Shown here: one piece after another, positions 1 to 11,343 of the stretch
Layout: every line of letters begins with the position of its first letter
Position numbering within the stretch: the first letter of the stretch is position 1
Assembly: GCA_024305745.1 (NCBI GenBank)
Contig: JAHRBS010000005.1
Location: 1,302,001 to 1,366,000, forward strand
Source: Polyporus tsugae
Taxonomy: Eukaryota; Basidiomycota; Agaricomycetes; Polyporales; Polyporaceae
Length of the DNA stretch: 64,000 bases
Direction: 5' to 3'
Translations under genes and position numbers: made by a program
Notes under the pieces: generated by a model
Databases searched by the model: none
Seen by the model: the letters and a program-made list of their open reading frames with translations, nothing else
What the model was told of the DNA's origin: nothing

Positions 1-1490
1 GTGGTAAACGATGATTGTGCCTTCCGCTGTAATGATAGCTTCGCGGTCATACGCGTGCGAAAAGATAGGCCCCTGGAAAGGAAGGACGAGGAAGATAGCC
101 GAGATCCCAGCAACAAAGCTGAGCAAAGCGCGAAGCACGAGTGTTGTCCAGTGCCGCTCCACTTTCCTGATTTGCTGGAAGTCGGTCCGTTAGCCGTACC
201 GTCCTCTTCGCCTGCTACAGGGTTGCATCACGCCACGTCGGATCTATCCACTCCGGCCCAAACAGGTAATCAAACACCTCCTTCTCCTTCTTTGGATAGA
301 AGTCCTTCGAGTCGTACCGCCAGGTGCTCTTCCATATCAGTAGCGCACAGAGGGACTAGTCGCCAGTATACGCACATCCCTAAACTGTCAAACTTCAGCC
401 AGAGCTTTTCTTTCGTCCACCGCCTAATATCTGGCTGAAACATGATCGAACCCGTCCTGCTCGCGGACGCTGTCATCGACATTGGCGCTGCAGCTGAGGG
501 AGGCCGTCAACCACGCACCATTCGAGAATAGTCGTCGGGTATATCTTCGGCGGAGTAAATATAAGCTCGAGTCGCCGCCGCGCCGCGCCGTTGTGGAACG
601 GCGACGACGGGAGAAGGATGAACACGGTCAGTGCCTCCTCTGAGCTGTCCCAGTGTTGCAGGCGGAGGGGGTTGTGCGCGTGGAAGCCACCGAGATCTAT
701 CCGAACCGTGAGGGTTTGAAGATATTGGTGCAACATACGCATAACATGCGTTACCATGCCTGACGCAGTATCACATGTCGGTGGATGCAATGAGGAGGTG
801 GGACTCAAATCACCGACTCACCGCGTTCATGAAGCCACCGTACGAACTGCTTGCAGAGTCCCTTACTCTTGGCGCGTCGCAATGGGTGAAGACGATATTC
901 ACGTCGTCACTATCCGGCCTTCCGCGCGTGTAGCTGAGCCGCGAGTGAGTCATGCATGGTGGGAGAGACGCGGATGGACGTTGCGTACCCCGGGCCCTCC
1001 GGCAATTGTCGACACGCACCCCAGATTGCTTCATCAACGCCCTGCCCCTCTCTTCCACCTCCGACCGAGGGATCCTTTACACAGCGACAGTCGTGTCAGT
1101 CCCTTCATCACGCAGATAGAGCGGTGACATACGTACTTCCTCATGAGCTCTCAGCCCTATCGCGGTTGAGTTTCGGAGTCGTCAAGCGTGCATGGGCTGA
1201 GGTTGCACAAGCGGCGACGTGCAGTTGGCTGCCCGATGTCATAGATTGGTGCGAACAGCGAGGGGTTTTGGAAGCCTTCGGAAGCCTTGATCACCTCTGG
1301 AAATTGGTGGAGAGCAGAAGTGTAAGCGGACAGGGAGGAAAACGAGCCGGGAGAAGCAGGGTGCTCCGCGTACCTGGGATACTATCTGGCCTAAGTTGAG
1401 GTACTGCTCGATCCAAATCATACGTTTTGTCGGCAAGCTAGCGTTGTCTCATAGTCTTGTTTGGTATTTCCCTCAAGTCACCAACGTTGC
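1..1490 (-). pseudogene. Decayed inverted copy of the DNA polymerase X gene (3' half)
   Basis: Read on the minus strand, this segment aligns exon by exon and intron by intron with the polymerase gene at 19.9-22.3 kb. It starts near that gene's exon 4 (about 20,940) and runs through the stop codon into the 3' flank (about 22,430). The window edge may cut it. Several lesions are visible. The palm motif has D-V-N where the parent has D-V-D. The third catalytic Asp, in the parent's R-L-D-L, is Glu here. A 1-nt deletion follows the first palm motif, and a stretch matching about 21,240-21,320 is missing. Similarity fades below position about 80 and above about 1490. The copy includes introns and 3' flank, so it arose by DNA duplication and not by retroposition. 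It is called a pseudogene because catalytic residues and frame are lost. Confidence 0.85.
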
Positions 1491-1605
1491 AGTCGGACGC
1501 ACAGACTCGACAGGGAAAGTTTGACGCTCGCATTTGGTTCTTATTACATAACGGTTAACGGCATCCGGTGGTTTCCGAGTCGTCCCACGTCGGGCCGTGA
1601 CGCTC

Positions 1606-1716
1606 TAGGTTCGGAACAAGCCGCCTTCTCCGCTCATAATTTCGTGCTCCGCACGTCCTTCTGGTGAAGGTGCGCTGCGAAGCAAGCGCCGGAGCAAGGG
1701 GCTTGCTCCGAACCTA
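1606..1716. mobile_element. 111-bp MITE with 17-bp terminal inverted repeats and 9-bp TSD
   Basis: The left end TAGGTTCGGAACAAGCC (1606-1622) is the reverse complement, with one mismatch, of the right end (1700-1716). The element is flanked by a perfect 9-bp direct repeat, GTGACGCTC, at 1597-1605 and 1717-1725. The interior is 77 bp and non-coding. Small size, inverted termini and a target-site duplication define a non-autonomous DNA transposon. A 9-bp duplication fits Mutator-like elements best; hAT elements usually make 8 bp. No transposase is present in the window. It lies just beyond the broken 5' end of the polymerase pseudogene. Confidence 0.85.
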
Positions 1717-2158
1717 GTGACGCTCATGGTTCCTATGTACATTGTAACTCACATCTACTCTCCCCATCACGGTTTTTGTACACCATTGAGTTGTTCGCAC
1801 ACACAACATGAAAAAGTGCAACGAGATCGCGCATTTCCAGTGGTTATCATAAAATCCGAGGGGACTCCGAGAGACCCGGGTGTGAGGTATGTTCACAGTG
1901 TCTTGCTCTTCGTTTCTCCTACTTGTCACTTATACATATGTGCTAGCATCAAACCCCATAAGTACCCACTGGCACACATCTAAATAACTTTCAGTCAGGG
2001 AATGCGTTCCATCTTGCCATCGATAACCAGAAAGAATATGGACCCAAATATTCCCATGTTCTTGATCCGCCCCGTACCGAGTGTGGCTGGGCATGCCAGT
2101 GGGTGAAGGCGATGCGCACACCCCGCCCCACGTGTTGGGTGCTCTTTGCGGTGGAAAC

Positions 2159-2166
2159 ATATATAG
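2159..2166 (+). promoter_or_regulatory. TATA box of the first HMG-box gene
   Basis: ATATATAG lies about 55 bp upstream of the proposed ATG at 2220. That leaves room for a transcription start near 2190 and a short leader. Confidence 0.5.
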
Positions 2167-2219
2167 CGATCCTTGGGGGAACGAGGAACCTCGTCTCTCC
2201 TTCCTGTCCCTTTCCCGAC

Positions 2220-3256
2220 ATGTCCCACAGAGACCAACGCGCGTGCTTGCCTAGCCAGTAAGCCACGCCTTCCACACTCTCTGAATATACATACCAATAA
2301 CCACTGTTTAACACAGGTGTATCTTGTCCGACGATACATTCCCTGGCCATGCTCCTCGCGAGATCCCAGGCCCCCCCTCGCAACGCTTCACATCCAAGGC
2401 TCGCGCGAGCACTCGCGCGACCAAACGGAAGAGCAAGGACCGTGACCGGGTCAAACCACCCGCGAACGGTTTTCTCCTATTCCGCTCGGAGTTCGTGAGT
2501 AACCCTGCCAACCAGGTCTCAGAGGATGGCAGCAGGAAACGCCAAGTGGATCTTACGAAGGAGGCCGGCGCTACCTGGCGGCGTCTCTCCCAAACGCAGC
2601 GCGATATTTATCGGGTCACCGCCCGCCAGAACATGGAGAACCACAAGGCCACCCACCCGGACTACTGGTCCAGCCGTAGAGGAAAGGACGGCAGGTATAC
2701 GCGCGCTGACTGTGAGCCAGAGCAGGGAAGTGCTGTCAAGGCGCCACAGGATGAGCACGAGGCAGTGCTCAGCATCGACCCATTCCTTGAGTCGGGCTTT
2801 GCCCCTGCCGCAGCCCACTCCCCTTCGTCGTCCGCCCCCTCGCCGTGTCCATCTCTCACCTCTTCTGTTAGCGACGATGATTGTCCCACTCCTCGAGCAC
2901 CCTCTCAGCAGTCATTCGTCCCCCCAGTGGCCGGTCCCTCCTTGGAGCGCCCTCCCTTCGATGGATTGGAACCCTACTGTTTTTCCGACTTTATCGACGA
3001 GTCACATCTCCTCACCATTGACCCTCCTTCCGTCCCGTCCTGGTGGTTGCGAGGGGACTTGCTCAGCACTCGCCTTTCCACCGATCTGCGCGCCGACTCG
3101 GCTGTTTCCAAGGAGTTCTCGGAGCCGGAGTACGTGGTATCGTACGAAGACTGGGCCTTCGTCCAAGGTGAAGAGTTTTTCGACAACGGCTCGAGGGGAC
3201 TTGGAGCCCCTATCGCCGATTTCGTGACCTCCCACATTGCTCCTCTCGATGCCTGA
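2220..3256 (+). CDS. HMG-box DNA-binding protein
   Basis: Probable sequence-specific HMG-box transcription regulator acting in the nucleus. The long reading frame has no ATG at its 5' end. A 38-nt first exon (2220-2257) joined across a 59-bp GT..AG intron (2258-2316) to 2317-3256 supplies one and gives 325 aa. The HMG box spans about residues 58-130. It starts with KPPANGFLLFRSE and continues through an alpha-helical stretch ending at HPDYWSSRRG, preceded by a basic run (RATKRKSKDR). The C-terminal 190 residues are Ser/Pro-rich, then acidic and aromatic, as in an activation domain. The same ANGFLLFRS core occurs in the gene at 24.9-26.1 kb, so the two are paralogues. Fungal HMG proteins of this type include mating and development regulators, but no specific target can be inferred. 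The first exon is inferred from splice signals. Confidence 0.8.
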
Positions 3257-4861
3257 CCCGGCATTCGACTACTATTTCTCCCTCTCTCATCTCACGGACT
3301 ATATCCTCTTGCTCAGAAAACCCCCCAGAAAACCTCAGAAGATCGCACTCGCTTCACGCTTCTTTTAACAGACGTCCTCCCCTATTCACGTATGTTTATT
3401 AACCTTATTCCACGATCCCGCTTTCCTCGCCCTACAGCATCTTGCTCGCTTCAGCGCGCTGCGCGCGTTATCCCTGGTCTCCTTGCCTACGGTGCCCGTC
3501 TTCAACCGTCACCATTCGCTCCAATACTCCCGGTCTGGATCACCGCTACCCACTCACCTCTCAACACCACGCGCCAGAGTGGTGCAGGAGTTGGCAACCC
3601 CTTGCGCGGCGCAACCGCCTGATCACCGGTGTCGCCCGCTCGCCTGTTGCCCCACCCTCTGCTGTTCACTGTCGTCCACCACCTTCCCTCTCCTCATCCC
3701 CCAGATTCCTCGATGCGCTCGCTATGCATTGCGCGCCGCAAGACATTCTTTTTACAGGCACCCATTCACTTGGGTATGCCTCCTGCGCGGCCGACTCGCG
3801 CGAGATCCGTGTCTGGGACTTCGAGTCCTACCGACGAACGACACCAACGTCTGTGCGATCACCTCTCCCCAATCGCATCGATTTCGTGCAGCGCGCTGGA
3901 GATCTGCGTCTGCGTCTGACGTGACGCTTGCGTTGGCGTCCTTCCGTAACCTTCGTCCGTCTCTCCCTCTGGCTTCTCTACCAGTGCACTTTGTTCCATT
4001 TCTCTCCGTCCTCCCCTCTACGTCCCTCCACGCCTTCGCTTCGTCCCTCCCATCATTCTCCGCCACGCCCTCAACATCCTCTCCCTCCGCCATCCGCCAT
4101 TCCTAGCTGCCTCGTCCTCTTCCGTTGCCCCCCACACCCCACGCCCGCACAATCCCCCGAGATCCTTCCCCTCGTCCTTCCCTCGTCTTATCAACAGCCG
4201 CACTCCAATCCCCACCACTATCCTTCCACCATGCCCTCACCCATCCATCGCCTTCGACGACCATTCGCGCTCCTCACATTTGCATGCACACAGTGGATCC
4301 CATATCGTTCCCTCTCAGCTTGCATTCATCAGCACAAACCCGGGTTCTGTAGCCATAGCGTCACTTCATCATTGTACCACCATCGCACTCGCATCAGACA
4401 TTCATGAACTTTCCTGTAGCTCTAGTCTTACATTACGCAGCTTACTCTACCGACATGGACCCTAAAATACGGCGGTACGGCGGTACAGATTGCCCACATC
4501 AATACCTAGGCGGCTACCTCCCATGCTCCGTATTCCCGCAATTTACCTAGGCGTCGCCTGTGCCTATGGTTGTAATCCCCCATAGCAGTCGCCTTAGTCC
4601 ACGGTAACCACTAGCTAGTTGTACTAGTCATCTGTAGCATATGGCCGCTGTAGCATACCGTAGCTCATAGTCGTAATGACTAGCATACCAACGCTTACTC
4701 GGCCGGCGATAGGAAGTAAACCTCGTCCCAACGCTTAGCGATGTTAGCATCAGAGTCAAGTGAGTTGAGACGAAAGCGCACGATCTATGCATTCTAGCAC
4801 GCCATTAACCAAGACCATAACATACTTTCTCCTGGCACCCCACCTGCCGCGGCGCACAAGC
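3257..4861. other. Intergenic, with a long pyrimidine-rich tract
   Basis: No convincing gene was found. From about 3640 to 4230 the plus strand is strongly C/T-rich and nearly free of purine runs, which opens spurious frames on both strands. From about 4450 to 4790 the sequence changes to A/T-richer DNA with repeated tag/cta tetramers (around 4610-4690). The tract may include the 3' UTR of the HMG gene and the 3' end of the convergent gene at 4862. Confidence 0.5.
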
Positions 4862-6461
4862 TCACAACCACTTCCCGCCCATGAGCTTCAACAACCGCTC
4901 CCTCAGCGTCGACACCTCCGCCTGCTTCGCCTCCTCCTTCTGCTTCTTCTCCACCCGCTTCTTCACTACCCTCTCCACCACCACATCGTCCTCGCTCGGC
5001 ACCTCCGGTGCCGGTGTCCGCGCATGCAGCCTTGCGCGCGCCAGGATCTGCTCCTTGCGTGACAACCGCGGCACCTTCTCAGCTCCGTCCTCCTCTGTCG
5101 CCTCTTCCACCACCTCTGCAGTGCCGACTTCCACCGCCTGCTCCTTCGTCGACGATGCGGTCGCCTGTGACGCCAACGGGTCCTCCGCGCCCCTCAGCAT
5201 GACCTCCATCTCCTCCCTCCTCGCGCGCTCCTCCTCCTCCGCCCTCTGCGCCGCCTCCGCCTCCCGCCACATCTCCGTCCCTTCTCCCTGTCCCTCCCCG
5301 TCTTCGCCGGCCGGGTGGGACCGCTGCGCGCGACGAGGGTCGTTCAGCGTGAACTCGCGCCACTTCTCGAGCGCAGCGGCCATGTCCGCGGGCACCGGGC
5401 GCGGGTCCTCGGCCGTCGACGTGTAGAACCCGCCCCAGTCGAAGAACGCCGACCCGAAAACCCGGTTCCGATACAGCGAACGTGCTCGCGAGAAGGACGT
5501 CGCGTCCCGCTCTGCCGGCACCGCAAACGCGAATGGGGGGAAGGAGAATTAGTTTCCATTCAGGGAGAGGGGGGGAAAGACGTACTGGCACGCTGCACGA
5601 CGACCTCGACGACGCGTGTCGGGCGCTCCCCATCTACGACCGCGATGGGCGCGCCGTAGAGCCCCAGACCGCCCTCAGGGGACTCGGCGTCGAGCTCGGG
5701 GTCGCGTTCCTGTGACTCGAGGAGGCTCTGGAGGTCCGCGAGGCCGAGCCCGCCGGGGAGGTCCTTCTTGATGACGGGGACGGCGACCTTGATGTTCGTG
5801 CCTTGGGCGGGGATGCGCTCGAAGGCCGCATCCTCGGCGAACTCGAGCATGAAGTAGCTGTGGTACTTGGTCGTGATGTCGCCGTCCTGGTGGTGGGGTA
5901 GGTCAGCGGTCAAGGGGAAAGTAGGAAGACAGGAAAAGGCGGCAGACGTGCTCAGAAGGAACGGCAAACGTCCTGGAGGCAGGGAGTCGGTCAGACCCAA
6001 ACCTGCACCACGCAAGCAGCACTTGGCAGTGCAGGTCCCGACATAAACAAGAAAGTACACGCGCATACAAACCGCACAAAACACACAAACTTTCTCCTCC
6101 GTGCGCCATATACACACACGACTACGCACGGCCAAAACGGAAGAACATGGAGACTTACCCGAGCCACCCGAAACTCTCGCACAGGTCCAAACCGCCTCTC
6201 TACTCCGCGCAGGATGGCAAAGAACTCGGGCATGGAGCCGATCTCGTCCCAGGTGCGAACATAAACAGACTTTCCATCATGGTCGGTGGTGTTGAGTTCT
6301 CGTCTTCGCCGCGTCGAATTGCTCGTGTTGTCGCCAGATGGCAAGTCGAGTGTGGAGCTAGAGGAGCCGGATGCGAGGGTTTCGGTAGCAAAGGCCCGGG
6401 TAGCGCGTCGTGCAGCGACGACGCCAGATGACCGTGCGCATGAGAGCGCTATAGACGACAT
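4862..6461 (-). CDS. Predicted mitochondrial protein of unknown function
   Basis: The model is three exons (6461-6159, 5886-5586, 5511-4862) with GT..AG introns of 272 and 74 bp, giving 417 aa. The first 30 residues are rich in Arg, Ser and Ala with no acidic residue (MSSIALSCARSSGVVAARRA...), a typical mitochondrial presequence. The middle (about 65-195) is the most conserved-looking part, with YVRTWDEIG and RRFGPVREFRVAR followed by KYHSYFMLEF. Around residues 215-235 is a short aromatic segment (FGSAFFDWGGFYTS). The C-terminal third is highly charged, with Glu/Arg/Lys coiled-coil character, and ends LLKLMGGKWL. I do not recognise the family. The first intron is long for this locus, so an alternative splice form is possible. 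Confidence 0.7.
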
Positions 6462-6958
6462 CGAGCGAGCCCGAGACGGTGAGCGGAAGACAGCGAATGG
6501 CGAAGACTCCGCGTCTACTGAACAAGCCCGTCCAGGCAGCGCTCGGCCCGCAGATCCCCTATGGGCGCTTCCGGCATTCGTCTAGCTCAGCGGCCTGGAC
6601 TCCGACCTTCAACATCACTGCTTCAACACACCGGCTGGCAGCAGTCCAAGGAAGTATTCCGACCCCCATTCACCCCAACGATACTCACACTCACACTAGT
6701 ACTGTGGCAAACTTCGCCGGCGCCCCATCGAGGCCTCATCGGGAGGTAAATGAGCGTGCGGTGAAATTGGGGCAGTTAATGACGAGGTGGGCCAGAATCA
6801 TTGTGTCGTGCTTCTATATCAACATCCTGCATTTCAGGGAACCCATATTTATGCAAACTCGTTCATCGTAAATGTCATGAAGAAACTGCTCCTGCCAGTG
6901 ACTGCCCGGTTTGATGATAATTCCTCCCCAGACGCCACAATACAATATCCATATCCGA

Positions 6959-8585
6959 TTAGTTGCATGCCCCTGCATTCTCTGCCGCGATGTTCCACTC
7001 GCCACGGAGGGTAGCGCCGTTGAAGCTGAACTGAGGGAACGATTGCGTGCCAACGGCAGACGCAGCGGCGTCGCTCGCAACAACAACCTCGCCCTCGACC
7101 TTGAAGCACTTGGCCGTGAACTGGCTCCCGATCGACTCCGGGATCGCCATCTGGCCGCTCTTTACTACAAGGCGGCAACAGGCGGTCAGTTCCACACATC
7201 TTCCACGAGGGGGAAAGCGCGAAAGTCAAGCCACGTACTCTTGCGGTCGAAGAGCGCGAACTTGACGACGCTCACCGCGTTCACACCCGGCACGGCCTGC
7301 TTGACGTGATCGATGCGAGCGTTCTCGAGGGCCTCCGCCTCGACCTTGTCCGACGCGTCGCCGACAAGGTTTTCGGGGATGAACGCCTTGCGGACCACGT
7401 TCCGCCAGTTTCCGGACGACCTTGCGAAGACTGCGCACAGCGCGGGTGTCGTGCCCTTGTTCCGCTTCGCGTTGTTGTTCGCGAACAGGATGCCCCTGCG
7501 CAACGGGTTGTTCAGACTAATGTTCACCATGGAGTGCAGCGGGAACAGAGCACGTACGTGTCCTTGTTGTCGGCGACGTATAAGCCGGGCCCGATTTCAG
7601 CGTTGGCGCCGCTGGTGCCCGCGGCGACCTTGGTTCCAATGCCGAGGAAGTCCAAGAAGCCGTCAGCCTTGACTGGTTTCTCGATGTGTCCCTTGGTTGC
7701 CCAGAAGGCAGCTGTGTCCTATTCGAGGTGTAAGCGAATTACGCCGTGAGCAGAGATAGAATTCGGCGTACGCTGTTGGTACCGTGCCAGCCAATGAACT
7801 CTTCGTTGTCTCGCTCAAAGAGGTGCGCGTGGGCGAACCCCCTGGGCTTCTTGGTGGGCTTCTTGATAGGGCACTGAAGACACAGATGTTAGCGATGAAT
7901 CCCACTGAATCGCATGGGGTGGAATCGGTAATCGACACCTACCGCTGAGCTCGGTGTTGCCGTTCCCGTTGCCTTCGCGGTCTTGGATGGCTTCGCGGGC
8001 TTTGACGTAGCCTTAGCCGTCTTCGTAGCCTTAGACGTGGCTGTCGCCTTGGTGGTCTTCGCAGGCTTCGTTGTCGTCGTTGCCTTGGCTGTCGTCTTCA
8101 CCTTGGTGGTCTTCGCCTTGGTGGTCTTCGGCTTCGGAGCCTTGGTGGTTTTCGGCTTGGGGGCAGCCTTCGTTTTCTTGCTCGCACGGCGCTCAAGGGT
8201 CGAGGGCTCTTCCTCCTCGTCGGCGTCGATGTCCTCTTCGTCGAGGTCAGTGTCTGAGTCCTCGTCTAAGTTGCGTGCGCCGAGATCCACGCTAACCTCC
8301 TCCTCGGTAAACTGATCAACACCGGGGACGGGAACAAGGTCGCCCTCATCAGGGGCGGGCACCACACCGCCCTGATTGACACCGGGGGCAGGCAAGAGAC
8401 CGCCCTCGGTTGGTACAATCCCCTAGTACAAACACTCACTGTCAGTACGTACCAACGCGCCGTGCAAATGTTACGCGACGTACATAGCCGGGGTCAGAGC
8501 GAGGGACATCGCCAACCGGGGCGGACTGAACGGAGGCCGAAAGGGAGAGAACGGCGAGAACAAGAAGGTAGTTGAAGGACGGCAT
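6959..8585 (-). CDS. Secreted ADP-ribosyltransferase-like protein with Lys/Thr-rich linker
   Basis: Six exons can be placed (8585-8484, 8422-7943, 7873-7772, 7718-7558, 7516-7239, 7164-6959), giving 442 aa with phase kept throughout. Residues 1-22 form a classical secretion signal (hydrophobic core, A-x-A-like end at VQSAP). Then come a Gly/Pro/Val acidic segment and a D/E run. A low-complexity linker follows, built from repeats of KTTKA, KPKTT and KATSK (about residues 108-190). The C-terminal domain carries G-W-H-G-T-N (about 220-225) and, about 50 residues later, G-P-G-L-Y-V-A-D. This spacing of a His and a Tyr in hydrophobic contexts resembles the NAD-binding core of ADP-ribosyltransferase-fold enzymes. 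The activity, the catalytic Glu and any target are not established. Family placement is inference from two motifs. A secreted role at the cell surface or against other organisms is possible. Confidence 0.6.
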
Positions 8586-11343
8586 TATTGACGTGCTAGC
8601 GTGGCCTTAATGGAATGGATGTATCGGGGATAAATATGTTCGTGAAAGAAAAGCCGCACAGCTGTAGGAGGGACATGATTAGTTTGATGATGCGCAGGGG
8701 TACGCACGTCTTTGGAACGCACCAGCTGAAAAGAGTCGAGAGAACACAAAAAACGGCGGCTCGAAGCGAAAGCGAAAGCGAGCTGGAGAGCCGGGATGGA
8801 TGGCATACTGGGATTTTATGTTGCATGATGTGCGGCTATCTTCGTCGGAAACCTGAGGAGGACCAAAACATTACACAGCATCAAGATACGCCGCTGTTGG
8901 GGCCCGCGCGCTCCGGGACTCAGGGGTATGAAAATCAAAGTAGGGCGCGGCATCACCATGGTGCTTCCTGGTGCCCGAACACATTTTAAAGCGCAGATCG
9001 GGATTACTTATGGGTAGGATAGGAGCTGGTTCTCTGTACTTGTAAGTTGGATAATCGTGAGTCGACGGAAGGAAGGGGGGTAGTTCGTGGCAGGCCCGGG
9101 TAAGACGACGAGCCGTGGATGTCGGTCCACGGAAACCACCAACGCCGCCCCGGTGAGGGATCCGGAGGAATCATTTTTGACTCCATAATTGAACACACCG
9201 GTTGCAAGCTGGTGTATCCGTAGGCAGGGTATTGCTCCAGTTTAGTCCAGACCGGTGCAGGCCATAGCACCCGTAGAACCAAGGCTGGCAATCGGGTGCT
9301 ATGCTTTGAACCGACAGCGCCGGGATAGATTCCACGCTTCTCTCGTCGAGTGGGGACCTAGATTTAGCAGTTCACAGTTAGCGCATGAAACACGGGATCC
9401 GGTATACACAGGTTGTCAAAGCAGATGCTGCCTTACAAAACCCTACAAATATGCGAGTGCGGAATGCCGTATGAAGATTTCGCGCTTACGGGGACATCAA
9501 CTCGTGGAGGCAGGGCTAACAGTGGTCCTTAGTGTGGATATCTGGTTGCCTAGCGAACGACTGGAAGAACATACCAATGGTCGCACTCTCAATCCACATC
9601 TATGTGCAAAGACATAGTATGGGTCGTGCAATACCTGAGCATCTTGGTTATCATCCTCCACCTGATGATGATTTCGTCCGTCCTGGACCCAGGACCGAAG
9701 GCTGCGCTGAACAACTTCTGTATCCTGTGCCCTGGCAGATCCTATAAACATGGCAGCACCGGATGTCAGCGCCAACTCACGCCGCTGGCAACCGTGACGA
9801 ATTCGCATCCCGAGAACCACATCGAACATGTCATAAACCCGGTCGTCAGCGCTTTCGTGATGATGCGCTTCATCCAGCGCCGCGAACAGCCAATCTTGGA
9901 TGGCAGCAGAGACGGCGACCTCGGTCACCTCAGCCAGCGTGTTTGCTGATCCTAGCCGTACAGGTGCTGCTAGTAGCGCCGCATCGAGTCTCCATGAATG
10001 TTCCAAAGACTTCCAGGCATGCGCCGCGGAGAATTTGAGGACATATGGCAGATGCTGCGCCTTGGAACCCATCAGAGCTGATGTAGAAGGGATTCAAATT
10101 GGAGGAGATGGAGTGGAGTGCAAGTCAGAGGATTTGCGAGCGAGGTGCCAAGGTCTGCGGGAGAACCAACGTAATGGCGGGCGTCAGTGCGTATCAGCCG
10201 GCGGATATATCCGGACCCCCGCGCGTCTCTCCGGTACCGGTACTTCCGTCAGACTCGATCGATCTTCGTTCCGCTCCTTGTTCTTCCTTTAGTTCTGCGT
10301 CGTTACGTCGCCAGCCCCTTCGAGTATATAGCACCATTGTACGTATAGACGTAGGATCAACACAAGGCTGTTTTGCCTGTTCACCTCGTCCTCCCCTCGC
10401 ACCTCGCTCATCGGCCTCAACCGTCTCTCAGTATATTTCAAGTTGGGAGGGGCGAAATTGCAGGCAAGGTCGTCCTCTAGCACCTCCAGGGTTTGCATAG
10501 AGTCGAACATCTGGCGTGCCACTTGAGCTGAAGATGCTAATGCGCAGTTGACCAAAGGTATACATGAAAATTAATGGACTCCCCAGGGCGCGCGCCGGGA
10601 AGACGAATGTACGAGCTAGCTCAACTCGGGGAAGTCGAGGCACCCGTGAGAGGGTGACCGTCCTGCTATTCCCTACTAAAATTAAGGTCCTCAGTGGGGA
10701 TTCTTGGGCGATTCGAACATTAACCACGCACTGATGATGATAAGTCCGTTGCGAGCGGTAAAAGTGGACGAGAGTGGTCCGCTTATCACGTACCAGCCGC
10801 AGCTAACGTGGATTCAAATTGTTTGCAGGTGATCTTCGACTACAGATGATGCAGTCCACTCTACACCCGCAATCCATCCAATTCCTCGCCCTACCGAAAC
10901 CTGCATATTTGAACCATTCTCTGTCTGCACCCGTGCACGAGACACTAGATCTCATTCACACCAACCCCGTTCGCCATATTTCACCTATCTCTCTCACCCG
11001 TGAAACTGTCCGCCATCCTGACTTGCCTCACAAGACCCACCCTGGGACACATGACACGATAATCGTCCACTAGACAACTATCCATTAACAAAGGCCCGTT
11101 ACACCCGGACCATTAACTACATATTTATGACAGCGTTTCGTCCTGGCTATTGCTAATCATCGACCAATGATCGAAGAAATCCCAGCCCAGATGGCGTGCT
11201 ACGCAGTCATGCAAAAGTCCCAGGGCCTTCCCTCAATTACCCCCCCTGTCTCCTCAAAGGCCACAGGTTTCATTCCCGCTCTCCTCTTCCACTCTTGAAG
11301 TTATCCCTCCTTTGCTCGTCATCGATTCTTCACTGCTACTCCG
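8586..11343. other. Gene-poor intergenic region
   Basis: No reliable gene. A minus-strand frame at 9497-10072 (191 aa) is open but has no recognised domain. Its neighbouring frames show hydrophobic pieces that faintly recall degraded fungal membrane proteins, which is too weak to annotate. An 11-bp perfect inverted repeat lies at 9263-9273/9293-9303. The rest (10.3-11.3 kb) shows nothing beyond what may be the promoter and leader of the dioxygenase gene. Confidence 0.4.
9263..9303. repeat. Perfect 11-bp inverted repeat (hairpin)
   Basis: CATAGCACCCG at 9263-9273 is exactly complementary to CGGGTGCTATG at 9293-9303, leaving a 19-nt loop. No target-site duplication or termini suggest a transposon. 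Function unknown. Confidence 0.6.

Noticed and set aside
3392..4407. Several long overlapping plus-strand frames in 3.4-4.4 kb
   Set aside because: They arise from the pyrimidine-rich tract, which lacks stop codons on either strand by composition; all three frames are open together.
9497..10072. 191-codon minus-strand frame possibly derived from a fungal seven-helix membrane protein
   Set aside because: Only faint hydrophobic pieces spread over several frames; no motif certain enough to call even a pseudogene.
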